From a virus: a DNA stretch of 37,789 bases. The stretch spans positions 1 to 37,789 of IMG/VR virus record IMGVR_UViG_3300023178_000118; one strand, written 5' to 3'. Positions 8,127 to 17,500 of this stretch are shown in pieces (position 1 is the first letter of the stretch; each line of letters begins with the position of its first letter). The translations under genes and the position numbers were made by a program. The notes beneath the pieces were generated by a model that saw only the letters and a list, made by a program, of their open reading frames with translations, did no database searches and was not told where the DNA came from.

Positions 8127-11100
8127 TTAATAAGCGCCAATAGTAGGCTCTAGTATTGTAGAAGGGGCAACCAACATCAAATTCAATTCAGTTATAAAAT
8201 CATTTACACCTATTTTTTCGCTTATACCAATTATACAATAAAAACCATCTATTAATCCAGCCACATTTCTTATCTGCACAATCTGCATGCATTCTAGTCC
8301 AGTAGTTCCATGTATAGTGGCTGTAAGTTGATTCATGTAATAACTAAACATTTGACTTAGTTGATTTGAATTGTTCATTCGTTCAATTGCCAATTTTTCA
8401 TACAAGCTATAATCCTGAGACATATATTCTGCGAACAAACCTTCTGGTATAGATTCTAGTAACTCGTTAAATGTTTCTTCGTCATCAGCTGCGACGGTGG
8501 CCGTTCCAGATAATTGTCCTTCAAAAGCTTGAATGCTCGCTAAGGTATCAGCATCGTTAGGTCTATTCTTTAACATATAATTTCTCGCAAATGCCCCGAA
8601 ATCTACCATATTTGGATTAGGAGCCCTTCCTTCTTGGTCTAGACTACTCCTATTTTCTTTTATTATTTTCAAAATATCTCTTCTACCGTTTGGACCTCTA
8701 ACAGATGCGCCATAAAGAAAAGCTATATTGGGGTCCATTTTTGCAGTAACTGATAAACTTTTTAATAAAGAGTTTTTTGTTCTGTAGTCGATAATAAAAT
8801 TTTGTCCTTCGGCTATAATACTATCCACATCGGGATTATAGTCAGCGTTGAATTTAACTTCATCGGCCGACATAGCTCCAGCGGCTTGTATGCTCAAGTC
8901 ACCGTTGGATAAAGGCACTAAAACAAGTCCAAGGTCAGGCATGGCAACACACTCTGTCAATATTTTGGTTATTATATCTGGAAAGCTTCTTCCTTGAGAG
9001 TTATCTAAAACTTCATCAACTTTATCAGCATCTAATAATACTTCTGCTGTATTAGATATCCTTGTTGTTTTTAACCCAACAGTATCTATATTTTTAAAAT
9101 CTTTATCGTCTGCGTCCTCACCGGAGACAATCTTTTTTATGGGTAAGGTAACACCTATGGGAAAGAAAATACTACTACCTTTTTGCCTTATCTTTACATC
9201 TCTTGGTGTATCTGGTGTTAGTGTTTGCCCTTTAGTTAATCTAAATCCTCTCTTGAATTTTAAAAAGACATCAAATTTTTCATCAACTAATACTTTATAT
9301 CCAGAACCTTCTGGACCCGATACAAAAAAAGCAGAGTCAGTTGGTTGCAACAAATTGGGTACTATGTTTTCTATCTCTTCGTAATAAACACCTTGCAATG
9401 CATTGCCATTTTCGTCCACGGCCCACTCTTTTGATTTCGGTCTAGCGGATGGTATAATACTGGATTCTACTCTATAATTGTCGCCGGACTGACTGCTTGG
9501 ATCTCGTATGGCCACAAGTGAATCGGCTTCGTATGAAGGCGATTCACCCAATTCGTTAGATGTTTCTTTTGCTATTCTGCTTCTAAATTGGTTTTGAAAT
9601 CTGGCAAATGGTTCGCTTATTTGGCTCTCTCCTAATTCTGAATATACTATATTTATTCTCTTATTGGAGTATTTATGTTCGTAATACTTAAAAGCTTCAA
9701 CAACCCATCCAAGATAATAGTAAATTATATCTTCACCTAATACATAATTATTGTTCTGATAGCCATTAACAATATCTCCATCTGCATTGAGTCCAGGCCG
9801 TTTCGCAGTGCCAACACCATATTTTGTTATTATAACTCCCTCTGGAAGGTCTCTAAATGTTTCTGTATAACTTTCAGGTATATTTAAATCACCAGATTCA
9901 AACAAAGCTTTACCAGAAAATAGCTTATCAAATCTTGATTCAGAAAGGGAAATACTCTCCGATATATTCGTAAAATCTTCTGCGTTTTTAATCGCCGCAT
10001 TACCGCCAGATTTCCTTAAATTATATTTCTTATTTTCGGCCTTATTTTTGTTGTCTTGAGCTACCCATTTAATTTTAACTCTTCCTGCGTTCCTTGTTCT
10101 GTTAGTCCTATTGCCACTATAATCAACTTCACCAGTTTGTCTATTATATACTATGGGTATAAAAAGAGCAGACAGGCCCAGAATATTGAGTTTTTGGCCC
10201 TCGCCCCACCCATTGGGCGCCTGTGACCATGTAGAAGACTTGTCCTCTATAAAAGAACCGTCCACGACACTACCTATTCTCTCAAGCCTTTCAGATTCAT
10301 TCAATGCTCTTCTAAATCTTTCCGGTTCGTCTTCAGCCAGCTGTAGTATCGCCTCCCGATTACCGTTTAGTTTACCAAGCACAGTATTAGGTTTCACTTC
10401 GGCTCCGTATAAACGGTCTGCATCCTGGTCAAATAGCTCTTGTATTCTTCTATGGACTTGTCTGTCTTTTCGACCGCCGTCGGATCTTGCCGGACCTGCA
10501 GTTACAAAAATATCTACATCGCCTAAAAACCCTACCATAGCTAAGTTAGCTATTCTAGCAGTTTGCTCAGCATGGTTATCATTATCTGCCTCGTCTAACC
10601 CCCCTAAGTTTTCAAACAGAGCTTCCGCTGCGGTTGTTTCACCTATACTCACATCTTGTTCTTCACCATCTCTATTAAATGTGCCAATACTATCTATCGC
10701 CGCGTCGGCCCTCGGTGGTCCACCTAACAATCTTGAATTCATAAAATACTGCACTGATTTGCCAAGAGAGGACATTTTTCCGCCCATATTAAATATTACT
10801 TCACTGTTTTGTGCAGCTACAAAATCTAGAGTGCCCTCCATTTGTCCTAAGTTATTAAAATCCCATGCAAATTTATGTAATTGCACAAAGACATATCTAA
10901 AATCTTTTCCGTTATAATATACATCTTCATTGAAATTTAAACTGAAAGTGTTTTGATTTTTGTCAAAAAAAGAATTTGGAGCACCGCTACTCCAACCATA
11001 CATTAAAAGAAAGTTTGACCCAACAGTTAATAATTTATTGTATTCATATCTGTTTCTAACTAAACTTGGGTCATTTAAAGTGACCGTAAGAGAAAAAGTT

Positions 11101-11540
11101 TCACTAAAAGGAGATTCTGTTGTCCTATTACAAGACATATCCTTTATTCCGAAACCCCCCGTCCAATTATTAGAAGACCCTTGAGCTTCCGGTCTGTTCA
11201 TATCAATCATATACAGTGGGCCGTTTTCTGAGCCTACTAAAGCGCTGTTTATAGTTGATATTGAAGAATTATCTGCGCCTTCCACAGCAAGAATTATGGC
11301 CCGCTGAAAAGACTCTATAAATCCATCAGGCAAACGAGGATTGTTGTCGGTCCTGTTTGCATTGCTTTGTATTACACTTTGATATAAAAGACCCTCATCT
11401 TCGCTAAAAATAGAATATAATTTTATAAATGGGGTTAGGCCACTAAGTTTTGTGTTGGGCATAAGATATTTTTTTTGCTGCCAACCAGAAATAACATTAG
11501 GGTGTGGTTTTTTATATTGACTCGTAGTCTCTTCTGCCAT
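8127..11540 (-). CDS. Large baseplate hub-like structural protein
   Basis: 1137 residues; starts MAEETTSQYKKPHPNV with AAGG 9 bases before the ATG, one base after the gp53-like stop. Around residues 135-180 the segment ETFSLTVTLNDPSL, then LTVGSNFLLMYGWSS, resembles the first barrel of hub proteins of the gp27/gpD type. Near the C-terminus MNQLTATIHGTTGLECMQIV, then GLIDGFYCIIGISEKIGVND and ITELNLMLVAPS, follows the 'translocate to a rotated frame, return a measured quantity' barrel typical of gp27/gp44 hubs. The 800 residues between are far longer than in T4 gp27 (391) and hold an Arg/Asp-rich section and beta-rich segments. The role as central hub ring is inferred from these two ends and from location between gp53 and the OB-fold spike protein. 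A fused peripheral domain is likely. Confidence 0.55.
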   Translation of the reverse strand: MAEETTSQYKKPHPNVISGWQQKKYLMPNTKLSGLTPFIKLYSIFSEDEGLLYQSVIQSNANRTDNNPRLPDGFIESFQRAIILAVEGADNSSISTINSALVGSENGPLYMIDMNRPEAQGSSNNWTGGFGIKDMSCNRTTESPFSETFSLTVTLNDPSLVRNRYEYNKLLTVGSNFLLMYGWSSGAPNSFFDKNQNTFSLNFNEDVYYNGKDFRYVFVQLHKFAWDFNNLGQMEGTLDFVAAQNSEVIFNMGGKMSSLGKSVQYFMNSRLLGGPPRADAAIDSIGTFNRDGEEQDVSIGETTAAEALFENLGGLDEADNDNHAEQTARIANLAMVGFLGDVDIFVTAGPARSDGGRKDRQVHRRIQELFDQDADRLYGAEVKPNTVLGKLNGNREAILQLAEDEPERFRRALNESERLERIGSVVDGSFIEDKSSTWSQAPNGWGEGQKLNILGLSALFIPIVYNRQTGEVDYSGNRTNRTRNAGRVKIKWVAQDNKNKAENKKYNLRKSGGNAAIKNAEDFTNISESISLSESRFDKLFSGKALFESGDLNIPESYTETFRDLPEGVIITKYGVGTAKRPGLNADGDIVNGYQNNNYVLGEDIIYYYLGWVVEAFKYYEHKYSNKRINIVYSELGESQISEPFARFQNQFRSRIAKETSNELGESPSYEADSLVAIRDPSSQSGDNYRVESSIIPSARPKSKEWAVDENGNALQGVYYEEIENIVPNLLQPTDSAFFVSGPEGSGYKVLVDEKFDVFLKFKRGFRLTKGQTLTPDTPRDVKIRQKGSSIFFPIGVTLPIKKIVSGEDADDKDFKNIDTVGLKTTRISNTAEVLLDADKVDEVLDNSQGRSFPDIITKILTECVAMPDLGLVLVPLSNGDLSIQAAGAMSADEVKFNADYNPDVDSIIAEGQNFIIDYRTKNSLLKSLSVTAKMDPNIAFLYGASVRGPNGRRDILKIIKENRSSLDQEGRAPNPNMVDFGAFARNYMLKNRPNDADTLASIQAFEGQLSGTATVAADDEETFNELLESIPEGLFAEYMSQDYSLYEKLAIERMNNSNQLSQMFSYYMNQLTATIHGTTGLECMQIVQIRNVAGLIDGFYCIIGISEKIGVNDFITELNLMLVAPSTILEPTIGAY

Positions 11541-11541
11541 A

Positions 11542-11880
11542 TTAATAAGCCTTTTTTGATTTTGCTTTAATAACTGTCATAACTCTTTCTACGTTTGATG
11601 GTATTCGCAAAATTTTTCCAGGAGTTAACGTTTTGTCAAAAGGAGATGACATCTCATTTGCAAGACAAATAACCCACCAATAAGAAGCTTCACCATAAAA
11701 CTGATGTGCTATTGTATCTAACCTATCAGTAGATGTTATTGTGTAAAAACTATCTTCATCTGTCTCTATTTCTTTTGGTAAAATTGTAGGAAAGGTAGAC
11801 ATCATAGTAAAAGTTTTGTTTTTATCGTTGTTTTCTGACACCGTAACTAAATCGTTATGTTTGTATCTTGACATTCTCAT
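11542..11880 (-). CDS. 53: Baseplate wedge protein, gp53 / LysM family
   Basis: 112 residues. The segment YTITSTDRLDTIAHQFYGEA, then YWWVICLANEM, then LTPGKILRIPS is a LysM-type fold in the arrangement used by T4 gp53 and by short LysM baseplate proteins in other myophages. In T4, gp53 clamps neighbouring gp6 dimers in the inner baseplate ring. The first ATG (MRMSRYKHND) is chosen because GAGG lies 9 bases upstream; the second ATG would be 15 bases away. It sits 14 bases after the preceding gene and 1 base before the next. Confidence 0.82.
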   Translation of the reverse strand: MRMSRYKHNDLVTVSENNDKNKTFTMMSTFPTILPKEIETDEDSFYTITSTDRLDTIAHQFYGEASYWWVICLANEMSSPFDKTLTPGKILRIPSNVERVMTVIKAKSKKAY

Positions 11881-11894
11881 CGCGAATAACCTCT

Positions 11895-14537
11895 CTATCC
11901 GTTAATACCTTCTTTTTCTTCAAAGCTATTCCTACCTGCTGAATCTTCAAGCTGTTCCGCTCCTCCAGCTGCAGCAATAATATCAGCATAAGTAAATCTT
12001 TCACCTACTGTAACTGTTCTATTTCCTCGTTCGTCAACAAAATTTGCTTCACCGGATCCGGTATATTCAAATTGATGTCTAGCTAATAGACTTACGAAAG
12101 TTTCTTCATGTGGTTTGTTGGGGTCAACAGAAATATTTTGGGGTATTAAATTAGTTGCTGGAGACCAAACATCTCTATTGTTGGTTATAAACTGATTGTC
12201 ATTATTTTGACCAACGCCTATATCGGCAGCACCGTTATTCCCAGCTCTAAAACTAGCACCACCGGACATCATACCCTCAGATAAACCTTGATAAAAGTTT
12301 GTATCTCTGTCTGGCTGTCTATCATGTATTACTTGAAAACTAATAGATATTTCACAAGCCATTGGCATCCTTAAACCTCTTTGTATTTGCCATTTGTTAG
12401 GACCAAGAAAATCCCAGTTGAAAGATAAACTTCTAATAAAGCCACCAACTCTCTTATACATATCGCCAATAGTTATTCTTATAATAGGTCCACCATTTAT
12501 TTTAGCAGGGTGGGTGTCGTATAAAGGATAAACTTGTTGAGCTAACCAATTTACTCGCTCGTAAACATTTTGTTGTTCTCTTACAGAGTTGGCAAAAACA
12601 ACAAATCTCATATCTAAGTTTCTACTTGATTTCTCATATGTGTGTACTTCTTCACTTCTACCAGAGTAGTGACTACTCGACCATGATGGAGAAAATTGTT
12701 CGGATAGTTGAGATAATGTACCTTGAAAGTAAGCAAACTGCTCAAATGTATCTGATTTTGTTTCGCCAGTATAAGGGTCTTTCGACCTATTAGCTGTTTC
12801 AAAAAGAAAAGGAAAATACTGTTGATTTGCAAGAAGGTTTGCTTGCGAATCTACATCTAACTCTTCTCCGGTCTCAAGAGTTTGTACTGGTTCTCTATTC
12901 CATACAGCAGGCAATAACTCTCCACTCCCATACACATTACCAGCAATATTAGAATAAAAACCTCTATCTCTTGAAATATATGTTGAATACTGAGCATCTT
13001 CTTCAAAGCTTATAGCTCCACTTTTTGGTGTCGCTATTCCGCTTTTAAGATATCTTGGTTCTTCAATATCTCTAATATCAGTTCTTGACAGAAAACCTCT
13101 TGGTACGCTTCCTTTTGTGCCTCGGCTTAAAGATTCTTCGGGTTCAGCATCTGGATTCCTGAATTCATTTATATAGTCTCTTGTATACAACAAATCCCAA
13201 GATTTTTGTATATCAGTAAAGCTAGTGTCAAAACCATTAAAAGTTACTTCTGTTCCATCATCCAAAGTGCCAGTCCTCAAAGCAGAAAAAACCCCTCTTC
13301 TTGGTAAAAGTTGGTTTTGCTGCAATATCAAATCTAATGGCACCTGACTGTTATCCTTACCATTGATGGGACTGCCAACACCTATGTTTTTAGCACGTAC
13401 CTTCCACAGGTCTTCTAATAATTCTCTGTTGGGCGGCGGGCCTACATGCACATCTAACTCAGATCTAACTTGGTATTGAGCATTGGCGTTTCCAGATCTA
13501 TTTTGAAAAATGTTTACTTCTGTATTCCAATGTTTATATCCTTCAGTTTGCCCTAAGTTAAAACCTTTATTAGCAAAACTTATCCTCAACCCTTCGTTAG
13601 ATACGCCTTTATCATAATACCCTAACGAATCATAAGCGTAAACATAATTACTTTTGTTTGACTGATATGTTCTTTCAACAGATGCTTCTACATATTTGTT
13701 AGAGTGTCTTGTTGGGTTTGGCGTGGCTCCACCTATAGTGTCGTATCTAGCTGTACCTTTTGCTATATCTATAGCAATAGCTCTTTCTTCTCTTGTTCTC
13801 GCTCCAACGGGCCCAGAAAATTCCTTAATACCTATTATAGACCTTCTAGCTGGATTGAATTCGTTATTTTTCCATCTTTTTATAAGGTCATCATCACCTT
13901 CATTTGTGTTTTGTCTTCTTACATAAAAATCTCTTTCGGTATCCTTTAAGGTTTTTACATAATCTTTCTGAATATCTTCTCTTGGGTATCTTTCTGTTGG
14001 TCCTCCACCAGAAGGTAATTTGCCTATTCTATTTTTTTCTATTGGATCATAGTCTTTGTTTTTCCATCTTCTGGTGAGATCGTCCTTGCTGGTCTCTGCT
14101 CTTGTTTCCCTACCATCAATAGCATCTGCAACTCTCTCAATGGTTTTTACATAATCTTTTTGAATATCTTCTCTTGGATATGCTTTAACTGACCCTCCGT
14201 AAAGTGGAATATTTCCAATTCTATTTTTTTCTATTGGATTATAATTTTTATTGTTCCATCTTCTTGTAAGGTCATCCTTACGTTGCTCTGCTCTATCTTC
14301 CCTACCATCTATGGCATCTTTTACTCTTTCTACGGTTTGCAAATCCGCAGAAATTTCTGAATCCCTTTTAGATTTTTGTTTTTCAGCATTCCATCTTTGT
14401 AACATCTCAGACATTAATGGTGATTTTAAATACAATTCCATATTTCTTTCTTTACGTTCTATGTTATCTTTTATAGAGCGTAATTCAGTGGTATAATCAT
14501 TTCTTCTATTTTGATATAACGTTAGTAGTTTAGGCAT
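11895..14537 (-). CDS. Baseplate/tail-tube-proximal protein with N-terminal tandem repeats
   Basis: 880 residues. The first 65 residues are charged helix (TTELRSIKDNIERKERNMEL). Residues 68-245 hold about two and a half copies of a 64-residue unit (motifs DAIDGRE, DDLTRRW, PIEKNRIG, YPREDIQKDYVK). The C-terminal third (YFPFLFETANRS, RNLDMRFVVFANS, GGFIRSLSFNWDF, RMPMACEISISFQVIHD) resembles the beta-barrel domain of tube-nucleating or tail-completion proteins that end in a 'GFI..LsfnW....MacEIsisF.Vih' pattern, as in gp48/gp54-like and phiKZ/SPO1-like baseplate proteins. Being next to the tape measure and gp53 fits a protein at the hub-tube junction. I do not recognise the whole protein; the family label is inference. 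Confidence 0.55.
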   Translation of the reverse strand: MPKLLTLYQNRRNDYTTELRSIKDNIERKERNMELYLKSPLMSEMLQRWNAEKQKSKRDSEISADLQTVERVKDAIDGREDRAEQRKDDLTRRWNNKNYNPIEKNRIGNIPLYGGSVKAYPREDIQKDYVKTIERVADAIDGRETRAETSKDDLTRRWKNKDYDPIEKNRIGKLPSGGGPTERYPREDIQKDYVKTLKDTERDFYVRRQNTNEGDDDLIKRWKNNEFNPARRSIIGIKEFSGPVGARTREERAIAIDIAKGTARYDTIGGATPNPTRHSNKYVEASVERTYQSNKSNYVYAYDSLGYYDKGVSNEGLRISFANKGFNLGQTEGYKHWNTEVNIFQNRSGNANAQYQVRSELDVHVGPPPNRELLEDLWKVRAKNIGVGSPINGKDNSQVPLDLILQQNQLLPRRGVFSALRTGTLDDGTEVTFNGFDTSFTDIQKSWDLLYTRDYINEFRNPDAEPEESLSRGTKGSVPRGFLSRTDIRDIEEPRYLKSGIATPKSGAISFEEDAQYSTYISRDRGFYSNIAGNVYGSGELLPAVWNREPVQTLETGEELDVDSQANLLANQQYFPFLFETANRSKDPYTGETKSDTFEQFAYFQGTLSQLSEQFSPSWSSSHYSGRSEEVHTYEKSSRNLDMRFVVFANSVREQQNVYERVNWLAQQVYPLYDTHPAKINGGPIIRITIGDMYKRVGGFIRSLSFNWDFLGPNKWQIQRGLRMPMACEISISFQVIHDRQPDRDTNFYQGLSEGMMSGGASFRAGNNGAADIGVGQNNDNQFITNNRDVWSPATNLIPQNISVDPNKPHEETFVSLLARHQFEYTGSGEANFVDERGNRTVTVGERFTYADIIAAAGGAEQLEDSAGRNSFEEKEGING
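13803..14336 (-). repeat. Tandem 64-codon repeats inside the 880-residue tail gene
   Basis: Two nearly identical 192-base units and a diverged partial third lie in tandem. Their proteins share DAIDGRE, KDDLTRRW, NPIEKNRIG/DPIEKNRIG and YPREDIQKDYVK; the third keeps only DDLIKRWKNNEFNP and a following IIG. High DNA similarity of the first two copies implies recent duplication. The unit is basic/acidic and helical with a conserved Arg-Trp, perhaps a spacer or protein-docking element. Confidence 0.85.
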
Positions 14538-14548
14538 AATAATTTCTC

Positions 14549-17500
14549 TTATATATTGTTTGACATATCTGTAAATCTTTCGCCTACTGATTTAGCCACT
14601 TGTCTACCGTCCAGCGTTACAGCTATTGGTCTATTTGATATCGCTGCAATTTCTTGTCTTAACATCTTTATTTCGTTTATCAAAGCATCATTACCCCCAC
14701 CACCAGCATCACCGCCAGCGCCACCACCACCACCACTACCAACAATGTTAGGTGCAATAGATCTTAACTCACTCATAACTTCTGGTTTTACTTTGCCCCC
14801 GCTCTTTATTCTATCAACAGGAACAATAACTTCCTTTTCGCCGGTTTCACCTACCATTGACATTGTAGGCTTAGTTACTACTCCACCTTCAGAAAACCAA
14901 TTCAATGGGTTTAGTTTTCCTAATAAATTCTTAATCCCTTTAACCATCGCACCACCTACTTTGCCAAATATACCTCCTACGGCCTTAATAATTTTAAGAG
15001 CTCCCTTTATTATTGCTTTGGGGATAGACCAGACCAGCGCTTTGACCATTTTAAATAATGCTCCTACAATTTTTACAACTATTTTGCCAACAAATTTAAA
15101 TACTGCAGTAAGTGCCTTTTTTATTTGTGGAAAGAATTTTACAAGAATCATTATTACGGCTATTAACGCCAGTACGGCAAGACCAATGAGAGCAAATGGA
15201 CCCATAGAAACGATCAAAGCGATAAGAGTCGGTATTAAACCGGCTATGACGGTAATTATGGTCATAAAGAATGCGGCCACCACTGACCAAACACCAGCTA
15301 GGAGTGCAACAAACGCTGGAAACAAAGCGCCCCATATCGCCCCTGCTACTGCCATTAACGCTCCAAATAAAGCGCTCAATCCCGTAATTAAGGCACCCCA
15401 TATCGCAGCAGCAGCAGATGCTAAAGCACCTATTAATGCAGGTATTATACCCAATAAACTACTAAAAAATTTTGTCAACGGCCCAGCATTTTCTAACGCC
15501 TCCGATGCGGCCTCTGTGCTCATTTTTCTAATTTCCCAAGCCTGTTTGATAGCAAATAATATCTTCTCAGCGTTGAATAAAGCCCACATACCTTTTTCTA
15601 TCAACTTCTGTTGTATCATAGCTTTTAGTTGTGTCTTCGCAGCATCTTTAAAACTTTTTCCGCTTGCCATTAATCCTTGTACACCTAAGGCAAAATCACC
15701 AACAGCTTCTTTCATCAGTGTATTTGTGCCTGGTCCACCTCCCTTGCTCGGATCACCTTGATTTAATATAGCTTGTGTGTTTGCGTCCAGTTCCTCTGAT
15801 ACTCTTGCTTGTATTTCTGCTTGGTCAGTTAAACCTTGCTGTCTAAAATATTCCTCTAAATTTTGTTGTTTTTCTTGGGCCATTAGGTAATCTTTTTGCT
15901 TTTGTTCTCTTGCTTTTCTATCACCAAGAAGAAAATTACCTAACCCTTGCATAGCAGCTTGTGATGGTTTCATACCGTTTCTTAAACCACTTATTATTTC
16001 ATTTGCAATAACGCCTTTTTCACCAAAGCTACTTTCTATTTTGTTTTGTAAAGTGTCAAGAGCCAGCGTTATGGCAGCTTCTTTTTTATCTTTGGCTTGC
16101 AAGAATCTACCGACATCACCTATTAGTTTCGAGTTATTCTGTAAGAAATCTCCCACACTCCCCATCTCATTCATCAACGCTTCATTGTTGTTGATAAATG
16201 TCTCCGCACTTTCCATGTGTCTACCAACAGCTTCCAAAAAGCCCCAGCTAAATTTCTTTTGGTCGTCTAGTCTATCTTTATTTAACTGATCTTGCACATT
16301 TTGCTGTTCTAACTGAGCGTCAGTGGTATCTTTTATTGAAGCGGATAATCTTCTTTCTGATGCTGTTAAGTCACCAGCAGATGTAGCTAATGCTGTAGCT
16401 GCTTGAGCGCCACCTAAAGAGGCTCCTAGGTCAGACTTAGCACCGAGGCCAGTGCCAACAGCGCCACCACTAACACCTACCGGCCCTAACCCGCCAAAGG
16501 CGCGCCTATAACCCATTTTTTCCATTCCTCTTTCAACTTCTTTAGCTACAGGTTTTCCGGTCATCCAACGTTCCATTGGTAAATACATCTCGCCCGGACG
16601 TTCCTCTGCTACAAGAAGTGTTGGTTCATTAAAAATCTCACCCATCGGATTTGGTTTTCTTGGAGCTGCGCCCACTTTATCGGCTTTGCCCTTGGCTAGT
16701 TTTTCAACGTCAAAATCACCCGACTTTGCGCTGGTATACATTTTGAGCTTTTGCCACGCAGACATCTTATCTAATTGATCTATATTATTTTTTTGCAAAT
16801 AATCTTTTATTTTTTGAGGACTCATTTTTTTTATGGCCTCTTCGCTAAAACCATATCCTCCGCCACTAATATCAACACCATATTGTGCAGCTAACTCTTC
16901 GGCAGACATTCCTTCTACATTCACCTCGGAAACACTATTTGGTATGTTAGCCCCCATGCTAGCTCCGCCACCTCTTCTTCTTCTGCCTCCTCGTGACTTC
17001 GATGTGGGTTTACTGGGCGTGCCTGCTGCTGGAGGTGGGGGTGGGGCTGTACTTGGTTTTGTTGGGGTTTCCAGTCCGGCAGCTCCATTTTTTGCAGCTT
17101 CCAAACCATCAGCGACAGCATTTTTACCACCGCCAGCCATATCCCTAGCAACGTTCACTCCACTTAAAGCGATACCTATTCCTGTACCAATGCCAGGAAA
17201 TAAGCTAGCAACAGCTGCAACAAACTCTATAGCAGCGCCAAGATAATCACCTTTTTTAAACCTATCTATCATATCGTACATGGAAAACAACAAACCCAAC
17301 AAAGGTATCTTTTTTAGAAAACCTTTACCAATAGCTCCGGAGAAAATTTCCTTTAGGCCGGTCAACATCTTCGGTCCAGCTCCTCTAAGAAGGCCCAAAA
17401 CGGAACCTACAATCGCACCACCTTTGCCTTTGGGTACTTTGGGCAAGGACTTGGGCGTTGATGGCCCTTCTTTACTTGTGGTGGTTACGGCATCGGCTCC

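Noticed and set aside
10153-10917. A 254-codon open frame on the plus strand
   Set aside because: Antisense shadow of the large hub-like gene; low-complexity Ser/Pro/Leu composition and no family resemblance.
14556-15761. A 401-codon open frame on the plus strand
   Set aside because: It lies entirely antisense to the Ala-rich hydrophobic section of the tape measure; composition (Ile/Pro/Thr/Asn) is that of a shadow frame, with no ribosome site or neighbours on that strand.
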